Shown here piece after piece: positions 34,704 to 43,710 of a DNA stretch of 64,000 nt. The notes beneath the pieces were generated by a model that was not told the origin of the DNA, ran no database searches, and saw only the letters and a program-made list of their open reading frames with translations. The stretch covers positions 124,001 to 188,000 of the forward strand of contig JBGVNW010000068.1 in the NCBI GenBank assembly GCA_045125935.1, given 5' to 3'. The position numbers and the translations under genes were made by a program. Each line of letters opens with the position of its first letter. Position 1 is the stretch's first letter. This DNA is from CAG-877 sp045125935. Its GTDB lineage: Bacteria > Bacillota_I > Bacilli_A > RF39 > UBA660.

Positions 34704-36311
34704 TTACGAAACAGTTTTAAATGATGCACAAACAGCGCAATAATTGACAATGCTAACATGATATGTAGTGTTCGCTTCCCATGTTGGAATAGCACCATTA
34801 GCCCATTTAATATCAGATGGAAGAGATAATGTTGGAGCACTACTACCAGACTTGAATTCAAAAGAATAAGACTTATTTGGTAGCAATACAGTGTTTACAG
34901 CTAATACAGTTATGCCAGGATTTACAAACACTGTGTGTACACCAGGAGTTAATATTGTCAAAACATTATGACTTATAGTTGATCCAGTATCTATATGCAA
35001 TTCTGGAGAACTATCTGCGAAATAATTATTAGTCATTCTTAAATAAAACACTCTATTAACATACTCAACAATAAATTCATAATAACCAGAACTAAAAACT
35101 ATACCAAAATCATAATCTTTATATTCAATGTTTCCTGATGTAAATCTTCCTCCACTTACATTATTATTGATAGATATTTTTGCACCTTCTATTTTAGTGC
35201 CCTTATGATTTATAGTACAAGTCAAATTTCCCAAATAACTATTACCATTAGAGAAATGGATCCAAACTCTACTACCTTTTGTTAAATTCACCCCCGATAA
35301 ATCTATTATTTTTTCTGATGAATTAGCTGCAGAATCACAAGTTCCTAATAAACTAGCACCTCCATCAGTTACACCAGGAATATTACTAGAAATATTACCA
35401 ACGGTTAATGTATCAGTTGATGGATTATACATAAACGTGGAACTAAACCTTGCAGCATCAGCACTAGATGTAGATTTATTAGCAGTTGATGAGTATAATA
35501 CAGGATAAGTTGTATCTGTAGGAGCAGAATCGATTGTTTGTGCAACTTTTGTATCCGTATCTCTTATGTTACCCAATACCTGCCATGCAGTTCCGTCATA
35601 AATAAATTCCACAACTGATCCAGCAGACCATTGTTGAGAGCTTGGGAAGATGTCATTTAAATATTTGATTTGAGCAGTCACATCCGCAACACTTAATTGT
35701 AATGATGTAGTGGCCGCGGAATTAGCATTTGTGAATTTAACAGCTACTATCGATCCTGTTGATACTGTAAAATTACTATCTGCTAATGCAACTTCCTTTG
35801 TGCCAATATCAGGCGCAGTATCGCAAGTACCATAAGCATATGTTGATGAACCACCAATTTCCGATAAGTCTATCAAACTCATAGCGATTGTAGAAACAGT
35901 GCCTGCGCTTGTGTTAAACGATATACGATGTTCTATATAATAATTACCAAGTATACCCGATAAGAATATCTGTGACCCACCTGATTGTGTACGAATATTG
36001 ATATTAGGAATAAACCAACCCTTACCGAAATTGATTCTTGCCCCACACTTAATCGCAATCAACTTGTTAGCATTGTAAGCATCAATAATTGCTTGTACTT
36101 CAGCATCTGTATATATAGGCTCATCTGCAAGCATATCACCAGAAATTTCGATTAATTCTACTTCATCAGGAATAGTAATATCCCCAGAACCGAATAAACT
36201 CTGACCATTAATTGTTTTTATTGACGATTCTCCATTCCAGTATTTAGCATCAATATCGTATGTTTCACCACCTTTTGATATTCCTTTTAATACTTTAATC
36301 TCTTCTGTCAT
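34704..36311 (-). CDS. tail fibre protein with collar motif
   Basis: 535 residues. Near residue 33 is SIKTINGQSLFGSGDITI, a fibre attachment motif of many phages that recurs in the protein at 52134. The rest is beta-rich, with no coiled coil. Late motif at 36341. Probably a distal fibre whose assembly protein is the next gene. Confidence 0.68.
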   Translation of the reverse strand: MTEEIKVLKGISKGGETYDIDAKYWNGESSIKTINGQSLFGSGDITIPDEVELIEISGDMLADEPIYTDAEVQAIIDAYNANKLIAIKCGARINFGKGWFIPNINIRTQSGGSQIFLSGILGNYYIEHRISFNTSAGTVSTIAMSLIDLSEIGGSSTYAYGTCDTAPDIGTKEVALADSNFTVSTGSIVAVKFTNANSAATTSLQLSVADVTAQIKYLNDIFPSSQQWSAGSVVEFIYDGTAWQVLGNIRDTDTKVAQTIDSAPTDTTYPVLYSSTANKSTSSADAARFSSTFMYNPSTDTLTVGNISSNIPGVTDGGASLLGTCDSAANSSEKIIDLSGVNLTKGSRVWIHFSNGNSYLGNLTCTINHKGTKIEGAKISINNNVSGGRFTSGNIEYKDYDFGIVFSSGYYEFIVEYVNRVFYLRMTNNYFADSSPELHIDTGSTISHNVLTILTPGVHTVFVNPGITVLAVNTVLLPNKSYSFEFKSGSSAPTLSLPSDIKWANGAIPTWEANTTYHVSIVNYCAVCASFKTVS

Positions 36312-36340
36312 ATTTAATATTATTAATTATATATTTTATA

Positions 36341-36348
36341 TATTTATG
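36341..36348 (-). promoter_or_regulatory. CATAAATA late-type motif, minus strand
   Basis: TACATAAATATATAAAAT on the minus strand, 29 bases before the ATG at 36311. Confidence 0.6.
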
Positions 36349-36411
36349 TATTTTTTGTGTTATTATTATATAATAAATATAACAAAATAAGTTTTTTGTT
36401 ATATTTTAATC

Positions 36412-36618
36412 ATGAGAGTTATAAGATTTTTAAAAGCAATAGTCAAATACATTTTATATGGACAGCAAACACCAATAGACACTTATATTAGTAGGTTATC
36501 TATTTGCAAATCGTGTAGCAATTTTAACAATGAGAAATGGACATGTAAAAAGTGTGGTTGTTATTTAGACAAGAAAGCAAAAATGAATACAGAGAGTTGT
36601 CCAGATGATAAGTGGTAG
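36412..36618 (+). CDS. small zinc-ribbon protein (DUF6171-like)
   Basis: 68 residues. A CKSC...CKKCGCYLDKKAKMN...CP layout with five or six conserved cysteines follows a short hydrophobic, basic helix (MRVIRFLKAIVKYILYG). Small proteins of this kind are common near virion genes of Bacteroidetes phages. Metal binding is near certain; the role is unknown. A weak TATATTTT promoter box lies at 36400. Confidence 0.68.
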   Translation: MRVIRFLKAIVKYILYGQQTPIDTYISRLSICKSCSNFNNEKWTCKKCGCYLDKKAKMNTESCPDDKW

Positions 36619-36633
36619 TCGTCTGGACATTTA

Positions 36634-36641
36634 CATAAATA
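36634..36641 (+). promoter_or_regulatory. CATAAATA late-type motif
   Basis: ATTTACATAAATACATATA, 22 bases before the ATG at 36664. Confidence 0.6.
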
Positions 36642-36663
36642 CATATATATATCTTTTAGTAAA

Positions 36664-38775
36664 ATGAATAATATTTTGACATTTGAAGATTATAAAAAGA
36701 TGAATATCAGACAGGTAGAAAGTGTGATATATCGTCAATTTATAGAAGAAAATATTAAAGAAGAAGTAAATGAAGGTCTTATTAGAAAGGCGATTAATAA
36801 AGCAGCAAGTAAGTTTATTCAATCTGCGTTAGAGGATGAAATTAAGAAAGGAAAGGAACTTGAAAAGAGTATTAAGGAAGCGTTAGATGGATTGGATAAA
36901 GGATTTGATGAGATTAAACAAAAAATAAATGCTAACAATAAAGATATAGATCCTAATTCTAAATTGGCTGCTATTGAAAAGGTAAAAGAAGCGATTAAAG
37001 CGGTTCAATCGCAAGCGTTTGATACTTTGACAATGATTGGTAGTGAAGGTGAAATAGACTTTGCTGGATTTTTAGGTTCTGGATCTGTAATTGCTGCGGC
37101 ACATTTTGGTATATTATTTTCTCCTATTAGTAGTATTTTTATAACGAGAAAGGCATATAAATATTTTCTTGGAATTATAAAGCAAACCATTAGAAGAAAT
37201 CTTTTGATTATTCAGTTGAATTTTGACCAGTTTGAGAATCTTATATTGCAGAAATCTTTTGAAGCAGAAGATGATGGTGAAATGTTTACTAAAATAGATA
37301 CTTTAAATGATGTCATTAATAAAATACAACTACAATTGTGTGATAAAGATACTAGTTTATTAGGTGTCAACAAAAGTAAAAAATTGAAGGCTTTTCTTGA
37401 TAATTTGAATGCTACACAAAAAGCAGTGATTAAACAAAATGATATAATGCGAAAAAATAACCCATTCTCTTCACTTTGGGTAGATCAACATAATAACACA
37501 TATACAAGAACTCTTGAACAAATTAAGCAGTATATTAATGATGATAGTCAGAAAGAATTGGATGCATTAAAAAATAGTATTACAAAAATGGCAGGTAATG
37601 ATGTTGATTTGATTCCTTATGGTGAACTCATGATATCTGCTGCGGAAGAATATGCAGTTCATACAAATCATGGTATTAATAATAACTTCATTAAAATGTC
37701 TAGTGTGTTTAATTTGGAAAACCAGAAAAAACTTATTGATTTGATTCAAGAGACACAAAAAGAAAATGAAAATGAAATAAAAAAGAGGGAAAAGGAAATA
37801 GACGATGAAAAACTAAAAAAAGATTTAGAAGAAAAAGCAAAAAAAGGTAAGGATTTATACGAAGATAAACTAAAAGGTAAAAAATATACATTTGATGAAT
37901 TTGAAAAAGAGTTTGATAACGAAGGTGTAGAATACTTAAAGGCATTTTTTCAAACAGATGAAGGTAAGGATGAATACAAAGAATTGACCGAAAAAGAACC
38001 TTTATATAAATATCTTTTAGATGATACGATAGCATTAAATGCTTTATTTGATAGCTTGTCTGAATTAAATGTTGTTGAAATAAATTCAATAAAAGATTTT
38101 TCAGATCTTTTTGTTGAAAAGAAACAGGCATTATATTATCTAATGTCTGGACGTTCTATAAGAGATGCTGTTAGAAAAAAAGGTTCTGATGATTATTTTG
38201 GTTTTAACATTAAAGATGATGATCTTAATGCGACTGATAAAAAATATTTAGATGATAATTTTGTTGAAAGTAATAAAGGAGTAGTCAAAATATTTACAGA
38301 TTTTATAAGTCCAAAAACCAAACAACATAACGAAAAGAAAAGATATTTCTTAAAATTTAACGGTTCTGGTGATAATATTTTTAAGATATTAAAAGAGTTT
38401 GAAACAAATATATTTAAAAATGATGAAAATAATGGATATAATGACAATATATCTATCAAAAACAAAGAAATAATATTGAAAATTATTCAAAAAAATCTAA
38501 ATATTGGTAAAAGCATATCGACTCAACTTTCTGAGTATTTAGTTATGTTAGAAGCACATATGTTATTAAAAAAACAAGACCCTTGGTTTGTTGTTAAAGA
38601 TAATCAAACATTATTTGATAATGATTGTTTTAATATAGGTGCTGATAAAATAGAAAATGTAAATGCTTTTATAGAAATAAATCCAGATGAATATAGTAAT
38701 ATTAAAAAATTCTTTTTTACATTTAACGAATTAAAAGATAATGATTATAATATGAGAGAACCCGATAATAAATAA
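36664..38775 (+). CDS. large hypothetical, possibly internal virion protein
   Basis: 703 residues. The N-terminus NNILTFEDYKKMN is leader-like, and a possible (L/I/V)xE-G cleavage site lies at VNE-G (residue 37). A hydrophobic stretch near 137-165 (FLGSGSVIAAAHFGILFSPI) could be one membrane hairpin. Two charged coiled-coil regions follow (about 50-110 and 360-410, the latter KKREKEIDDEKLKKDLEEK). The C-terminal 300 residues are acidic and helical. It is late-promoted and followed by a terminator. A virion-internal protein delivered to the host membrane is a plausible but unproven reading. Confidence 0.62.
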   Translation: MNNILTFEDYKKMNIRQVESVIYRQFIEENIKEEVNEGLIRKAINKAASKFIQSALEDEIKKGKELEKSIKEALDGLDKGFDEIKQKINANNKDIDPNSKLAAIEKVKEAIKAVQSQAFDTLTMIGSEGEIDFAGFLGSGSVIAAAHFGILFSPISSIFITRKAYKYFLGIIKQTIRRNLLIIQLNFDQFENLILQKSFEAEDDGEMFTKIDTLNDVINKIQLQLCDKDTSLLGVNKSKKLKAFLDNLNATQKAVIKQNDIMRKNNPFSSLWVDQHNNTYTRTLEQIKQYINDDSQKELDALKNSITKMAGNDVDLIPYGELMISAAEEYAVHTNHGINNNFIKMSSVFNLENQKKLIDLIQETQKENENEIKKREKEIDDEKLKKDLEEKAKKGKDLYEDKLKGKKYTFDEFEKEFDNEGVEYLKAFFQTDEGKDEYKELTEKEPLYKYLLDDTIALNALFDSLSELNVVEINSIKDFSDLFVEKKQALYYLMSGRSIRDAVRKKGSDDYFGFNIKDDDLNATDKKYLDDNFVESNKGVVKIFTDFISPKTKQHNEKKRYFLKFNGSGDNIFKILKEFETNIFKNDENNGYNDNISIKNKEIILKIIQKNLNIGKSISTQLSEYLVMLEAHMLLKKQDPWFVVKDNQTLFDNDCFNIGADKIENVNAFIEINPDEYSNIKKFFFTFNELKDNDYNMREPDNK

Positions 38776-38780
38776 AAATA

Positions 38781-38811
38781 AAGGACTGAATTTAATTCAG
38801 TCCTTTTTTCA
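38781..38811. terminator. bidirectional terminator
   Basis: AAGGACTGAAT and ATTCAGTCCTT perfect stem with flanking A- and T-runs between convergent genes. Confidence 0.85.
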
Positions 38812-39382
38812 TTATAATAATTGCTTGACAGCCAAATAACTTATTTACCGCTTGAAACCCACACACTTCCCAACCGTTTTTACCATATTCATTTAATTTA
38901 GATTTAATGTCATCAACATAAGAGATATTATCTATTGTCAAAACATCATATTCATAAGATTTAGGAAAAATTTCATTATGATTAATTTCAAGAGAAACTT
39001 CTTTCACATCTGCTGTCTTACCTGTTAGTGGAACACTTTTTGATTTAGTTTTTGATTTTGATGTTTTTGGTTTCTTTTTTTCTTCTGGAACGCATTCGGG
39101 TTTATAACTCTCATCAAATGTTTTATATTCATCAACAAGAAAAGTTTCACAATTAGACACATCATCTTTTTTATTTTCGTTATATATAGGAATATCTAAA
39201 AAATGATTATGTATATTGTTTGATTTTTTAATGGATATAACATTTGAACACATCACCTCCCCAAAATCTCCAGTTTCTTCATATAAAACTTTAAAAACCT
39301 GTGGATTTCCATATCTTCTTTCATCATCATATTCAAAATGACGAAAATTTTTATCTGTTTTATCAAGTCCAATTTTAAGCAT
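38792..39382 (-). CDS. hypothetical protein with DUF4177-like C-terminus
   Basis: 196 residues from the ATG at 39382 (MLKIGLDKTDKNF). The upstream extension to 39487 would run through the promoter region. The C-terminal 55 residues (KSYEYDVLTID, LNEYGKNGWEVCGFQAV, AIIIMKK) match the DUF4177 pattern of small one-domain proteins. The middle is a basic linker (KKKPKTSKSKTKSKS). The start is leaderless or overlaps the divergent gene's motif at 39380. Function unknown. Confidence 0.6.
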   Translation of the reverse strand: MLKIGLDKTDKNFRHFEYDDERRYGNPQVFKVLYEETGDFGEVMCSNVISIKKSNNIHNHFLDIPIYNENKKDDVSNCETFLVDEYKTFDESYKPECVPEEKKKPKTSKSKTKSKSVPLTGKTADVKEVSLEINHNEIFPKSYEYDVLTIDNISYVDDIKSKLNEYGKNGWEVCGFQAVNKLFGCQAIIIMKKGLN

Positions 39383-39387
39383 AAATA
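39380..39387 (+). promoter_or_regulatory. CATAAATA late-type motif
   Basis: AAGCATAAATATTATAA, 33 bases before the ATG of the holin-like gene at 39421. Confidence 0.55.
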
Positions 39388-39420
39388 TTATAAAACTTAT
39401 ATAAACAAATATAACAAAAT

Positions 39421-39684
39421 ATGGCAAAAAATAATATACCGTGGATTTTTTTAATGCTTTTGGGTGGAAATAATAGAGTATCTTCAAAAAGAGTATTGGG
39501 TTCTTTCGTGATTGCAGTTATAACTATAATGGTAGTTGTCTGTGTATTTATTAAAGAAGATGCAACCTGGTTAAGTTCTGCTATTGATACGCTAATTATA
39601 ACTGGTGGTGCTTTATTAGGATTGGGTATTGCAGACAATGCTTTCGATAAAAAACAAGAAAAAAATAAAGATAAGAAAAAATAA
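39421..39684 (+). CDS. holin-like small membrane protein
   Basis: 87 residues with two membrane segments (about 28-48 and 57-75), a short SSKRVLGSF connector before the first and a highly basic tail (KKQEKNKDKKK). This two-helix plan with a charged tail and ALLGLGIAD in the second helix is typical of class II phage holins. Late motif upstream. It would form lesions that release the endolysin (gene at 56014, not adjacent). Confidence 0.5.
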   Translation: MAKNNIPWIFLMLLGGNNRVSSKRVLGSFVIAVITIMVVVCVFIKEDATWLSSAIDTLIITGGALLGLGIADNAFDKKQEKNKDKKK

Positions 39685-39710
39685 GATCCCCAAAACAAGT
39701 AGAAAAAATA

Positions 39711-39743
39711 AAAGAGAGGAATTTAAGTTCCTCTCTTTCTTTT
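39711..39743. terminator. bidirectional terminator
   Basis: AAAGAGAGGAA and TTCCTCTCTTT perfect 11-bp stem with loop TTTAAG-type, A-run before and T-run after, between convergent genes. Confidence 0.85.
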
Positions 39744-39745
39744 TA

Positions 39746-40465
39746 TTAATTTTTTAGAAAATATTCAACCAAATCTGCTAATGTGTAAATCTTTCTTTTA
39801 TTTAGATATTTCGCAAGTTCATATGGTGACATATCATAAATGTCTTTAAGTGAAAGTTTATCATTATTATTTTTATTATCACACTTACATTCACAAGGTT
39901 CACACTTACACTCGCATTTTGCTTCTGGAATATCAACAGGCGTGTCAAGCAAATTCTTTATATTTGTATAATACTCTTTGTTCAAATAATAATTATTATT
40001 TGCGTCATCAAGTGTCTTAATTTGACTACTGATGAGTTTCATCTTCTCATCAAGTTTTTTATAATCAGACTTCAATTCATTAATATGTAATAGATTATCT
40101 TCAATCTTATTTATAAAATCAGAAATTCTTTTACAAACATTGCGTTTGATATCATGCTTATTTGTTGCACATTTAAGTTTATTCTCCAAATCAATATTGA
40201 GTTTAACATCTTTCTCATTTGTGATGTTTTTAATATATTGATTTTCAGAAACATAATTCTTATCACATCTAATGGCATATTTAACATCAGCAGGTCTATT
40301 ATCAATCTCTTTTGAACTATCGACAGCATTAGATTCGTCGGGTACAGATGTGAATTTATACGATACATACATATCATCTGTATTTTCTAATTCCAAAAGT
40401 GCTTTATTAAACTCTTTATCGTCGGTATAAATTTTACCGTTAATATTTCCTTCAAATTTTCTCAT
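39746..40465 (-). CDS. coiled-coil protein with cysteine-pair cluster
   Basis: About 239 residues from the ATG at 40465 (MRKFEGNINGKIY). A start at 40474 overlapping the upstream stop is equally possible. A long helix (about 105-160) is followed by a compact cysteine cluster, AKCECKCEPCECKC (seven Cys in 14 residues). The C-terminal helix-rich domain has YDMSPYELAKYLN. The Cys cluster probably binds metal. It is translationally coupled to the upstream coiled-coil gene. Confidence 0.62.
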   Translation of the reverse strand: MRKFEGNINGKIYTDDKEFNKALLELENTDDMYVSYKFTSVPDESNAVDSSKEIDNRPADVKYAIRCDKNYVSENQYIKNITNEKDVKLNIDLENKLKCATNKHDIKRNVCKRISDFINKIEDNLLHINELKSDYKKLDEKMKLISSQIKTLDDANNNYYLNKEYYTNIKNLLDTPVDIPEAKCECKCEPCECKCDNKNNNDKLSLKDIYDMSPYELAKYLNKRKIYTLADLVEYFLKN

Positions 40466-40466
40466 G

Positions 40467-40739
40467 TTAATCATCCTTTTTATTAATTTTCTTTGTGGTT
40501 TTTCTTCTTACTTTCTTAACAGGTTTCTCTTCTTGCACATCGCTATCCGTCGATGTTGTGTTTTTGGTTAAATTGGCAATAATGCTGTCTTGATTTTTAA
40601 TTGTATCAAGCAATTCTAAAATATCTTTTGCTTGTGCTTCAATAGTTTCGTTAGCATCTTCCAATTCAATTTCAAGTGCTTCTAAATCTGATTTGAGTCT
40701 TTCAATCTCTTTGCTCTTAATAATTTTATATCCAAACAT
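40467..40739 (-). CDS. short coiled-coil protein
   Basis: 90 residues. A leucine/glutamate heptad helix (about 10-60) precedes a basic tail (KKVRRKTTKKINKKDD). The stop overlaps the possible start of the gene at 39746. Perhaps a scaffold- or DNA-binding accessory; unproven. A TTGTTATATTTG host-like box is found on the minus strand upstream, near 40760-40775. Confidence 0.58.
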   Translation of the reverse strand: MFGYKIIKSKEIERLKSDLEALEIELEDANETIEAQAKDILELLDTIKNQDSIIANLTKNTTSTDSDVQEEKPVKKVRRKTTKKINKKDD

Positions 40740-40819
40740 ATTAGTAAATTTTTATATAACAAATATAACAAAAAAAAATATATTTTTTTAATTTTTGCTT
40801 GTTCAAGTATTATGTATAT

Positions 40820-40831
40820 GAATTGCAATTC
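40820..40831. promoter_or_regulatory. perfect palindrome GAATTGCAATTC
   Basis: A 12-bp palindrome 29 bases before the ATG at 40861, inside a TATATG...CATATA-flanked segment; a possible operator. Confidence 0.35.
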
Positions 40832-40860
40832 AAAACATATACAACAAAAAAATTACAACT

Positions 40861-41475
40861 ATGGCTGAAATTATTGAAAACAAAATGGATCATCACGAAG
40901 TACCTTCTATGGCAAAAGCAAACGCAGGATTAACATTGGGTATCATTGGTACAGCACTCGGTGCACTTAATGGATTGGGAAACTGCAATGGTGGTGGATT
41001 GCTTTCTGGATTATTTGGTAACAATTGTTCAGGTTCTTGCAGCAAAAACGCAGGTATCACAAATGAAGAACTTTACATTGAAAGAAGTCAAGCCGCTGAA
41101 TATCTTGCAACTACAAAACAGTATTATGAAGGCATGATGCAAACTAACAAAAACCTCACAGATGCATTCTTTGAAAGCTACAAACGAGATGTAGATAATT
41201 CATTTATGCTCTACAAATCTCAAAGAGATGCTGATGATGTTCTTGCAAGAAGAATTGATGAAGTGGATAAGAAAGTGGATATTATGGCTGCTATCCGTCC
41301 TTATCAGGATGCTCTCATCAACTGTAAGATTGATAATGTTGCTTCTAACGCAAACTTCAATCTTGAAAGAAGAACTTGCAAGATGATAACAGGTCAATTA
41401 GTACTCCCATCAACTCCTACAGTTACAGGTTATGGTAGTTACTATCCTTGCCAACCAACAACTCCTACCACTTAA
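40861..41475 (+). CDS. conserved phage structural-type protein
   Basis: 204 residues. A glycine-rich region (AGLTLGIIGTALGALNGLG, then GGGLLSGLFG) precedes a helical part with ERSQAAEYLATTKQYYEG and a C-terminal ERRTCKMITGQLVLPSTP. This arrangement is common in gut phage genomes near virion genes. Function unproven; a minor virion protein is likely. It leads a three-gene set to 42320. Confidence 0.66.
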   Translation: MAEIIENKMDHHEVPSMAKANAGLTLGIIGTALGALNGLGNCNGGGLLSGLFGNNCSGSCSKNAGITNEELYIERSQAAEYLATTKQYYEGMMQTNKNLTDAFFESYKRDVDNSFMLYKSQRDADDVLARRIDEVDKKVDIMAAIRPYQDALINCKIDNVASNANFNLERRTCKMITGQLVLPSTPTVTGYGSYYPCQPTTPTT

Positions 41476-41510
41476 TTTAAACAAAGTCTATACACATCAA
41501 ATGTTAAGTT

Positions 41511-41963
41511 ATGAATAATTTTTTCTTAAATCAAACGGATCCTCTATTACATAATGGGATGTATGAAAATATACCAAATCCGATATTATATCAACAGATT
41601 CAACAAAATCAATATAAAGACAACATAGGTGAATTAGATGATGCATTGAAATCATTAAGTCCTTCAATGGTAGAAAGATTATCACAAGACCAAAAATTTT
41701 CAGCATTGAACGCAGAATTTCAAAATATCGTCCAACAGGAATTGCTATCTGTTGTCAGAAATAAATTGAATGTTAATCCTAAAATTCAAAATAATATCAA
41801 AGAGCAATTGAGTATAATTGAAGAAACCAAACGAAATATAGAACAGGAGAAAGAAGCGTCTATAAATGAGATGAACGATTATATGAATAATTATGCACAC
41901 TTAACATTTGATGAGTATAGACGCATGAAAAACGGAGAACCTTTAGATAAAAAGAAACGATAA
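41511..41963 (+). CDS. hypothetical coiled-coil protein
   Basis: 150 residues. An N-terminal Asn/Gln-rich region is followed by a long helix (IKEQLSIIEETKRNIEQEKE). It starts 35 bases after the preceding gene and ends 6 bases before the next. Part of the same unit; unknown function. Confidence 0.62.
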   Translation: MNNFFLNQTDPLLHNGMYENIPNPILYQQIQQNQYKDNIGELDDALKSLSPSMVERLSQDQKFSALNAEFQNIVQQELLSVVRNKLNVNPKIQNNIKEQLSIIEETKRNIEQEKEASINEMNDYMNNYAHLTFDEYRRMKNGEPLDKKKR

Positions 41964-41969
41964 TAAAAA

Positions 41970-42320
41970 ATGAGAAAAGAAGAATTAAAATACAGTATTA
42001 CACAATATGTCAACCAATTGATTAATGATGTTTTACCCGAATCTGGGATTCTCGGTAAATTAAGTAATGTAACAGCAAAATATTGGGTAGAACAAAATCA
42101 ATGGAGGTTAGATGATATTCTATCGGTTTTTACCGACAAAGACGATTGTATAGATACAAAAAAACTGGCAGCAATGTACGAAAATGTATTGTTCGAGAAC
42201 GGCGAACTGCGATTGTCTTTGAAAGAAATTGCTCCTGATAGCATAAAAGCAATGCTGCCAGATAAAACAATGGTATTTAAACGAGATGATTTATACAGAC
42301 TTCTTGGGGTAATAAGATAA
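41970..42320 (+). CDS. small virion-cluster protein (intact copy of a duplicated gene)
   Basis: 116 residues, starting MRKEELKYSITQYVNQL. The fold is probably helical. The last 49 residues are nearly repeated at 43742-43900, beyond the second TnpB gene. It ends in a terminator and looks complete. Function unknown. Confidence 0.68.
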   Translation: MRKEELKYSITQYVNQLINDVLPESGILGKLSNVTAKYWVEQNQWRLDDILSVFTDKDDCIDTKKLAAMYENVLFENGELRLSLKEIAPDSIKAMLPDKTMVFKRDDLYRLLGVIR

Positions 42321-42334
42321 TGTTAATAAAAAGC

Positions 42335-42364
42335 AAAGCATCACTAATGGTGATGCTTTTTTAT
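42335..42364 (+). terminator. Rho-independent terminator
   Basis: AAAGCATCAC and GTGATGCTTT stem with loop TAATG and a T-run. Confidence 0.85.
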
Positions 42365-42419
42365 CTTATCCAAATATATTTTAACAAGTTTAATTTATCT
42401 AATAATTACAATATTTTTT

Positions 42420-42427
42420 CATAAATA
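42420..42427 (+). promoter_or_regulatory. CATAAATA motif before the second tnpB
   Basis: TTTTTTCATAAATACTGTGT ends 6 bases before the ATG 42434, the same short distance as for the IS607-type element. Confidence 0.5.
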
Positions 42428-42433
42428 CTGTGT

Positions 42434-43564
42434 ATGTTAAAGGCAATAAAAATAAGATTATATCCAAATGCTACCCAAGTAACACAAATAGATAAGTTGC
42501 TTGGATGTTATCGTGTTGTATATAATCAATGTCTTGCTCGAAAAATAAAGTCATATGAGGAGAACAAAGTAACAGAAAATCAAACTACATTAAGTTATTT
42601 CATCCATCATGAATTATTAAAAGATGATAATTTTAGTTGGTTAAAAGAACAAAACACAAAAGTTCTTAAACAATCAATTATTGATTTGCTCGATGCTTAT
42701 AAAATGTTCTTTAGAGGATTAAATAAATTTCCAAAATTCAAATCCAAAAAAGATAATAAACAATCATGTCGATTTGAAAAAGGTGCCATTTCTAAAAGAA
42801 ATATTTATACAAATTATAAATTATCTCTTGCTAATATAAAAAATATTAAATTTAAATGTAGTAAAAAATACGCAGAATACTTACAAAAGAATAAATTAAA
42901 TATTAAAAGTGCCACTTTGAAAAAGTTACCTTGTGGTGAGTATTATTTATCCATTTTAGTTGATGGTGATTTAACACATAAAGTTAAAAAATCATATCAT
43001 ACAGTAGGTATAGATTTGGGTATTAAATATTTTGTTATTACAAGTGACGGAGAAGTATTTGAAAATCTACATTTTAAGAAAAATAAATCAAAGAAATTAG
43101 TTAGATTACAAAAACAACTTTCTCGTAAGCAAAATGGTTCAAACAATAGAAACAAAGCAAGAATTAAACTTGCAAAGACATATAAGCAAATAACAGATAA
43201 AAAACAATATTACTTACATCAAATATCTAACTATTTGATAGACGAAAACCAAGTTATCTGTATGGAGGATTTGAATGTAAGTGGTATGCTACGAAACCAT
43301 TGTTTATCAGAAAGCATCCAAGAAATGAACTTCGGTGAATTTAGACGAATGCTTGAATATAAAGCAAATTGGTATGGTAGAAAAATAGTATTTATAGATA
43401 GATTTTATCCATCAAGCAAAACATGTAATCATTGCGGTTATATAAATAAAAAACTTAAATTATCTGATAGACAATGGGTTTGTCCTGATTGTGGTGAGAT
43501 AATAGAAAGAGATTATAATGCCGCATTAAATATTAGAGACGAAGGAATAAGGTTAATTACTTAA
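42434..43564 (+). CDS. tnpB: TnpB RNA-guided nuclease, canonical IS605-type
   Basis: 376 residues, intact. RuvC-I is VGIDLGIKYF (D194), RuvC-II is ICMEDLNVSGM (E278), the zinc ribbon is CNHCGY...WVCPDCG (C331, C334, C350, C353) and RuvC-III is ERDYNAALNI (D360). The N-terminal LYPNATQVTQIDKLLG is the usual OrfB start. No tnpA lies next to it, so it is a stand-alone tnpB element. Such nucleases use an RNA from the element's right end to cut DNA that lacks the element. Confidence 0.92.
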   Translation: MLKAIKIRLYPNATQVTQIDKLLGCYRVVYNQCLARKIKSYEENKVTENQTTLSYFIHHELLKDDNFSWLKEQNTKVLKQSIIDLLDAYKMFFRGLNKFPKFKSKKDNKQSCRFEKGAISKRNIYTNYKLSLANIKNIKFKCSKKYAEYLQKNKLNIKSATLKKLPCGEYYLSILVDGDLTHKVKKSYHTVGIDLGIKYFVITSDGEVFENLHFKKNKSKKLVRLQKQLSRKQNGSNNRNKARIKLAKTYKQITDKKQYYLHQISNYLIDENQVICMEDLNVSGMLRNHCLSESIQEMNFGEFRRMLEYKANWYGRKIVFIDRFYPSSKTCNHCGYINKKLKLSDRQWVCPDCGEIIERDYNAALNIRDEGIRLIT

Positions 43565-43569
43565 ATTAA

Positions 43570-43708
43570 AAATATAATAGGTAGCAGTCCTACCGAATCT
43601 ACGCTTGTGGACTATCCAACTATGGATGAACTTGAAATATACTAAAAAGTAGTGGTAGAGTGAAGCAAGAAGTTGATAATGAACAAAATGAAAATTTGTT
43701 CAAGATTC
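43570..43708 (+). ncRNA. candidate omega (guide) RNA and right end of the tnpB element
   Basis: The 140 bases after the TnpB stop are non-coding and structured. They contain a GGTAG/CTACC hairpin at 43580-43594 and a 7-bp GAACAAA/TTTGTTC hairpin at 43681-43701 just before the point where homology to the flanking gene starts (43711). That layout (structured 3' region, terminal hairpin, then target-derived guide) is that of known omega RNAs. The precise end is inferred. Confidence 0.5.
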
Positions 43709-43710
43709 AA

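Noticed and set aside
43571..43610. Possible tRNA-like fold after the second tnpB
   Set aside because: Only one short hairpin (GGTAG/CTACC) is present; better explained as part of the omega RNA.
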